A DNA stretch of 64,000 nt from Iris pallida (taxonomy: Eukaryota > Streptophyta > Magnoliopsida > Asparagales > Iridaceae), in NCBI GenBank assembly GCA_029216955.1, contig JANAVB010015600.1:23799038-23863037 (forward strand), written 5' to 3'. The notes beneath the pieces were generated by a model. It worked only from the letters and a program-made list of their open reading frames with translations, was not told the origin of the DNA and did no database searches. Position numbers and translations under genes: made by a program. This document shows, piece after piece, positions 59,257 through 64,000 of the stretch. Each line of letters opens with the position of its first letter. Positions within the stretch are counted from its first letter, which is position 1.

Positions 59257-60090
59257 GTAATGTCCCAGTCCCAAAATACGTAGGACTAGGAACATAGTTT
59301 CCCAGCTGTATGTATAAAAGATTTACTCTAATATCTGGAAATATCGAATACACACATGAGTTGTAATATGATTAATAACCTTAATAGTAAACAGTCTCAG
59401 AGTAATTCTACATCTCATCCACAGCAGTAATTAAAAAAATAGTTCATCATGGATCAAATAAAAGTAAAAAATAGTTGATAGCCGGGTAGAGACAAATCTA
59501 CAATCAAGCACTATGGCATCCAAAAAAATAGTCAACTTTCGCAAATGTTCTTAGATGCTGAAGTAAACATCACAAACGCCTATGGCATCCAAAAAATATC
59601 TATGATCGTCTACCCATAAGTCCAATTCTGGACATAGGGACAAAATTATAATTTTGGGTCAAATCGGTGTCCATCGTTGGACCCACTTTACACTGAAAAG
59701 CGTGCCAAAACCTACGGTCCCTAAAGTCATCAAGTTATATTTCTACGGGTCCATTTTGACAATACAAACTCAACCATATGTCCAAATTTGGACTGCAGTG
59801 AGCCATGCACAATTTTGCCCGTTGGATCGGATCGTGGGCCCGCCAAAATAGCGTTTCGATCGACCTTCTGAGAATCGGATCAAACTTGGCTCACAAGACC
59901 AAAAAACTAATATTAGTCCGGTGGCACAAGTTTCATCTTGAGGTGATGAACATGCACAAAGTTGTGGGCTAGTTCAAAAAAGGGCCGATACGAGGTATCT
60001 CGACCAATACGCCTTGATTTCATCACTCACACACAACCAAATCGAGTTTCGTCAAATCTCACACATCAGTGAAGTTGACGTATCAGGATA
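59257..60090 (-). repeat. LTR fragment of a third LARD-family member
   Basis: The first 60 bases resemble the LTR at 49390 (CCAAAATACGTAG / CAAAATATATAG, then CCAGCTGTA). The part 59614-59710 resembles the reverse complement of 22840-22930 (CATAAGTCCAATT, GTGTCCATCGTTGGACCCAC, GTGCCAAAAC). It therefore links the two LARD families. The right limit is uncertain and no interior follows. Confidence 0.55.
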
Positions 60091-60198
60091 ATTGAAAGAA
60101 ATAATCTCATTGGTGTCAATAGAAGAATCTTTCAAAGAAATCTAGGATAATTCGAAGGATAATTGAAAGTCTTTGAACTAAAATTGAAAGTCTGAATC

Positions 60199-61332
60199 TC
60201 ACTCTTTCTTAGCATTTTTGTACATGTCTATCATTTTCTTCTGATCGGCCAATAGATCAGATAAAGCCTCACAAAATTCATCAAAAGAAAATTCTTCATA
60301 GAGAGGGTTAGTTATTACCTTAGCATCTGTAGCCATGAAGCATAGGTTTGCTGAGCTCCGAGAGTTGTCTTCTTTTTCAGAGTCACTAGCCTCACTTTCA
60401 CACCAAATACTAGTGTTTGCATAGTTTTTGGTTGTTGACCTTCTCTTGCTTGTCTGAACATATCTGCTTGTTTGATCGTGTCTGCTTCCTTTTCTTATAA
60501 CAGGGCAATCCTTCTTTATGTGACCTATTCTTTTGCTGCTGAAACAGATCGGTTCTTCGCCATATTTGAAGTCCTTCTTCTTGTTTGACTTATCGTGTCT
60601 AAGGAATCTTCTAGAGTTCCTTATTATCAGGGCCATTTACTCGTCGTCCGAGTCGTCTGATTCACTCTCATCGTTAGAGATTGTTTTGTGATTTGCCTTG
60701 AATGCTTTTGTCTTCTCTTTCGAATATTGATCTTCGAAATCGTGAAGGTCCAACTCATGTGTCATGAGCTTTCCAGTCAGGGTTTCAAGACTCATTGTTG
60801 AGAGATCATTTCCTTCTATAATGGCCGTTGCTTTTGGATTCCAGCTTTTTGGTAGTCCACGAAGAATCTTCCGAATCTTTTCATGATCGTTGTAATCTTT
60901 GCCAAGGGAAGCTAGAGGATTAACAATATCTAAAAATCTAGTAAACATAGCAGTAATAGTCTCATTAGGCTACATTTTGAATGCCTCATTTTCTTGTGTA
61001 AGTCGTAAGATTTTGGATTCCTTCACTTGGGAAGTACCTTCATGAGTAACCTCAAGAAGTTTCCAAACCTCGTTGGACGTGGCACATGTAGAGACTAGCT
61101 TATTTCTTTTTATTGTCGGTGTATCTATCAAATGGTTTGTCAACTAGAGCACCATCTATCGTAACATGTAAGGTTTTTTATAACCATTGACGACAATCGA
61201 CCATAAATCGAAATCAAATGACTTGAGGAACAAGCCCATCCGTATCTTCCAGTACGTGTAATTTGTGTCATCAAATAAAGGTGGCCTATTTGTTGACTGA
61301 CCTTCATCGTTAATTGGAAATAGGGATGTCAT
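60199..61332 (-). pseudogene. Ty1/copia gag polyprotein, truncated element
   Basis: One frame from ATG 61332-61330 (MTSLFPINDEG) with a copia-type UBN2/DUF4219 gag: YTYWKIRMGLFLKS near 61250, VWKLLEVTHEGTSQVK near 61050, then TRFLDIVNPLASLGKDY, LRGLPKSWNPKATAIIEG (60860) and MTHELDLHDFE. The zinc knuckle CFSSKRIGHIKKDC (about 60550) has its second Cys changed to Ser. In-frame stops lie near 61165, 61150, 60975 and 60639-60637; the last separates DDSDDE from MALIIRNSRRF. Protease, integrase and reverse transcriptase are absent because the element ends near 60190. Confidence 0.82.
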
Positions 61333-61367
61333 ATCTCAAGGAGTGTTAATTCCGTCGAGAGAAACCT

Positions 61368-61379
61368 GCTCTGATACCA
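61368..61379 (-). other. Primer binding site, initiator tRNA-Met
   Basis: TGGTATCAGAGC on the minus strand, two bases from the LTR edge and just upstream of the copia gag. Confidence 0.87.
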
Positions 61380-61381
61380 AT

Positions 61382-62360
61382 TGTAGGAACAATGGCACCT
61401 CTAGAGGGGGTGAATAGAGTGCAGCGGAGAATATTTAGCAATTAAAAATTTAACTCTAAGAAGGTGAAGCAATATATATATATAAAATAATTGCAAGTAA
61501 GTCAGTAAAATCAGGACAAGAAAATAATACGCAAAGACAACAGGTTTACACTGGTTTCCCTCTGTGAGGCTAGTCCAGTCTCGAGTACTCAACCCGATGT
61601 TTGAATCCACTATTTGAAATAGAGATTACACCACATGTTTTGCTCTAAAGAACATGCCAACTTTACCACCGTCGTGTTTTTATCCGAAGCCCATGAACAA
61701 ACTTCAACACCTTTCTGAAGAAAGCTTTTATACGCCAAGTTTGTACAACTCGAAACTCCTACTCGGAAACCACCGGCACTTAGAAGAATAGAGTTGACTT
61801 GGAGATTTGAAGATTAAAGCTTTAGGAATGGAATAGAAAGTTTAGGAATAGATAGAGAAGATAAAGATTGAATCTGTGTTTAGAAATAAAAATTTCTTCT
61901 CTATTTATAGGTTTTCCTAGGACAGAGTTCGGGCAGAACTCGGTAGCCTAACGTTCAAAAATTCAAACGTTGGAGATCCACAAGAATTGGTAAAGCTTCT
62001 GACCAGGAGTGAATTCTGTTGACCGAGTTCGGTCCGAGTTCGGGCAGAACTCTGGCCGATTTCGGTTAGCCTAATTCGAGGGCTGTTTTGGTTTTTGGAT
62101 CTGGTTTGGTTTAGGATCAAATCAAAAATGGGTTGGTTTGGTTTAGGAATGAATCAAGATGGGTTTGGTTTAGGATAGACTTCTAATTGCCAGAGATCCC
62201 GATTCACAAATAATCTAGACTCAATAACATAGAAAAATATAGAATAAATATAAAAATCTCAGAGACGACGCAATCTGCATTCTTCGTTTCTTTTCATATC
62301 GAGATCAAAGTTTTAAGACACTTATCGAAATCGGTTTGACTATGGCTAAATGTGTCAACA
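61382..62360 (-). repeat. 5' LTR of the truncated copia element (979 bp)
   Basis: Plus orientation TGTAGGAACAATGG to TGTGTCAACA. On the minus strand it starts TGTTGACACATTTAGCC and ends in the CCTCTAGAGGTGCC-type end seen in several plant copia families. The partner LTR is missing. Confidence 0.72.
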
Positions 62361-63575
62361 CGAATCATGCCTTGTTGCTAGGTGACTCGAGTGTCCCTGA
62401 TGTTGATGTTATGCTGGGTAGCAAAAATTGTGTTAGTGGACCCAAGTAATTATTGTGTTAATTATTTATTGTTGGTATATTAGACTAATTATAGACTTGC
62501 GTTAGTGGACCCAAGTAGACTTGACATGACACTACAACCCAACATTTAGATTGACCCATTTGGGCTCAATTGAGTCATTTCCTTATTAATTAGAGATTAG
62601 TTTAATCCATTTATTAGGAGTAAAACATTTCTACTAATTAAATACCCTTTATAACAATTAATTGGGGGCATATTCGACTTTGTGCATTGGCATGGAGAGG
62701 CTAGAGGTGGTCAGTCCTATAAGAGGGACGAGTCTCCTTCTTTCTCTCTATATCTCTCTATTCTCTTCATTTGTGCACAGTCATTCATAATTTGGTGTTC
62801 TTTCCCAAATTGATCCATCCCTCCATCAATTCCACTCAATTTCACTCTCAATTCCTTCCCTACTCTTCATCTAAGGAGCCTAGAAGCTTGGAATTGCAAG
62901 GAGCACAAGGGGAGGAATAACTTGACTAGAAGCTTGTGTCCAAATCATGTTTATTAGGCTTTATATTGGGAATCCATCTCCTACTATGTACAATTCTGAA
63001 TTCCCTCTTTAACTAGGTTATATTTGTGTAATTTGATCATTAGAAACCCATCTATAGACTACGGCTACCTATAGGAAGAAGAATTGACCTCTAGGGACCC
63101 CAATAATAAATGTTACATTGAGTTTTGTGTCCAATTTGGGAAAATCTGAGATTGGTGCACCAAGTATTTCTTATTTGGTAATTTAGATCTATATAAACTT
63201 ATTTTGGTCATGAGTGGCTAGATATGTGTCCACAATTGAATAAAAGTATGCCTTATCATGATACGGTATGATACGGGATGGTTTTGGATATTTTCCCTTC
63301 GATACTGGTGATACACATGACATATTTTGCCATAAGCACTAGAATAGGTATCTATTGCTTTTATTATGATTTAATTATGATAATTGACTTATTCTTGAGC
63401 TTTGCGAAGAGTTTGGTGATATTTTGGTAGAGTATCAAGGATGTATCACAAGAGTATCATAGAGAAGTGCAATATTGGGTGATGCACCACTTGTGTTTGA
63501 TTTATTGTCTTGCGAGTGCAGGTTGTATCCAAATTTGTTTATGATATTATTGATACATATTCACACACACACACA

Positions 63576-63606
<31 letters not shown>

Positions 63607-64000
63607 TTCTTTAGCATGTATATTCACGGGCTTGTGTATTCATGGGGTGTGTGTGTACCTATTCAGTATGTGTATTTGTGTGTTATGGAGTTCAAGGGAG
63701 AGCAGTAGCAGATATTAGCAGCCACAACAGTAGCAATTGCAGCTGCAACAATGGTAGCATCAAGTATCACACTAGTGGATAATCGAGTGCAGAGGAGTAA
63801 GGAAATGGGAATGGTGTACTGGTACATAACAGTGTATCAAGGCTTGGGAAATCCCTGAGAGATATAGGAGTGTCTATAAAATGCTTGTCTTAACTGTATG
63901 TGTGTGGCTTGCTATACATAGCAGTAGTTGTAGCTGCATAGCAACAACTAGCAAAAGGCAGCTAGAAGTGGCTGTAGTGGCAATTGCATATGCAACAACA
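62361..64000. other. AT-rich region, no gene recognised
   Basis: No credible frame. Seen here: a direct repeat GTTAGTGGACCCAAGTA (62432 and 62501); a TATA-like CTATAAGAGG at 62726 followed by CT-rich sequence, which may be a promoter of a gene or LTR; a (CA)n/(TA)n tract (63561-63606); and GCAGTAGCAGATATTAGCAGC-like short repeats from 63700 to the end. Confidence 0.4.
63574..63606. repeat. (TA)n microsatellite
   Basis: About 14 TA units after a short (CA)n run. Confidence 0.9.

Overview
This window is nuclear DNA from a flowering plant. It holds one intact single-exon receptor-kinase gene of a plant-only family, surrounded by LTR retrotransposons, an L1-type LINE, hAT and CACTA DNA transposons and long (TA)n microsatellites. 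The GC-rich receptor-kinase reading frame and the very long non-coding LTR elements would fit a monocot, but the sequence does not fix the species.

Layout. 1-1861: the 5' part of a minus-strand Ty3/gypsy element (gag-protease pseudogene, initiator-Met primer site, 522-bp LTR), running off the left edge. 1862-6544: a decayed hAT transposon whose transposase frame is intact apart from seven in-frame stops. 6959-8968: the only convincing host gene, an L-type lectin receptor kinase.

9267-34747 is one nested stack. A small non-autonomous hAT element (8-bp target duplication at 9259-9266 and 34740-34747) received a Tekay-like solo LTR (9421-13937). That LTR was itself hit by a CACTA MITE (9777-10990, carrying a tRNA-like SINE head) and by a second hAT derivative (11126-12620). 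The same hAT element also received a minus-strand L1-type LINE (about 15513-34463). The LINE's ORF1 was then split by a 12.2-kb element (20419-32595) with 4.2- and 5.1-kb LTRs, a 2.9-kb non-coding interior and a primer site matching tRNA-Ile. This is the LARD (large retrotransposon derivative) architecture. A tandem duplication (13691-16160) also repeats the LTR / hAT / LINE junction.

35443-57311 is a three-LTR composite of a Tekay-like chromovirus on the minus strand (LTR, interior, LTR, interior, LTR) with near-matching 5-bp target duplications only at its outer ends. Its second interior is interrupted by a second LARD-type element (46661-54508), which is also rearranged into a tandem LTR/interior structure. 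57317-64000 holds a copia-like LTR with primer site, a fragment of a third LARD-family LTR, a truncated minus-strand copia gag with LTR and primer site, and AT-rich sequence without recognisable genes.

The genes do not form a pathway. Apart from the receptor kinase, everything recognisable is mobile DNA in decay. The order of insertions can be read from target-site duplications and from frames that close up exactly when inserts are removed in thought. The most unusual material is the pair of non-coding, tRNA-Ile-primed, long-LTR families, one of which carries a dense cluster of TTGAC (W-box core) motifs in each LTR. tRNA and domain identifications rest on memory of families, not on searches.
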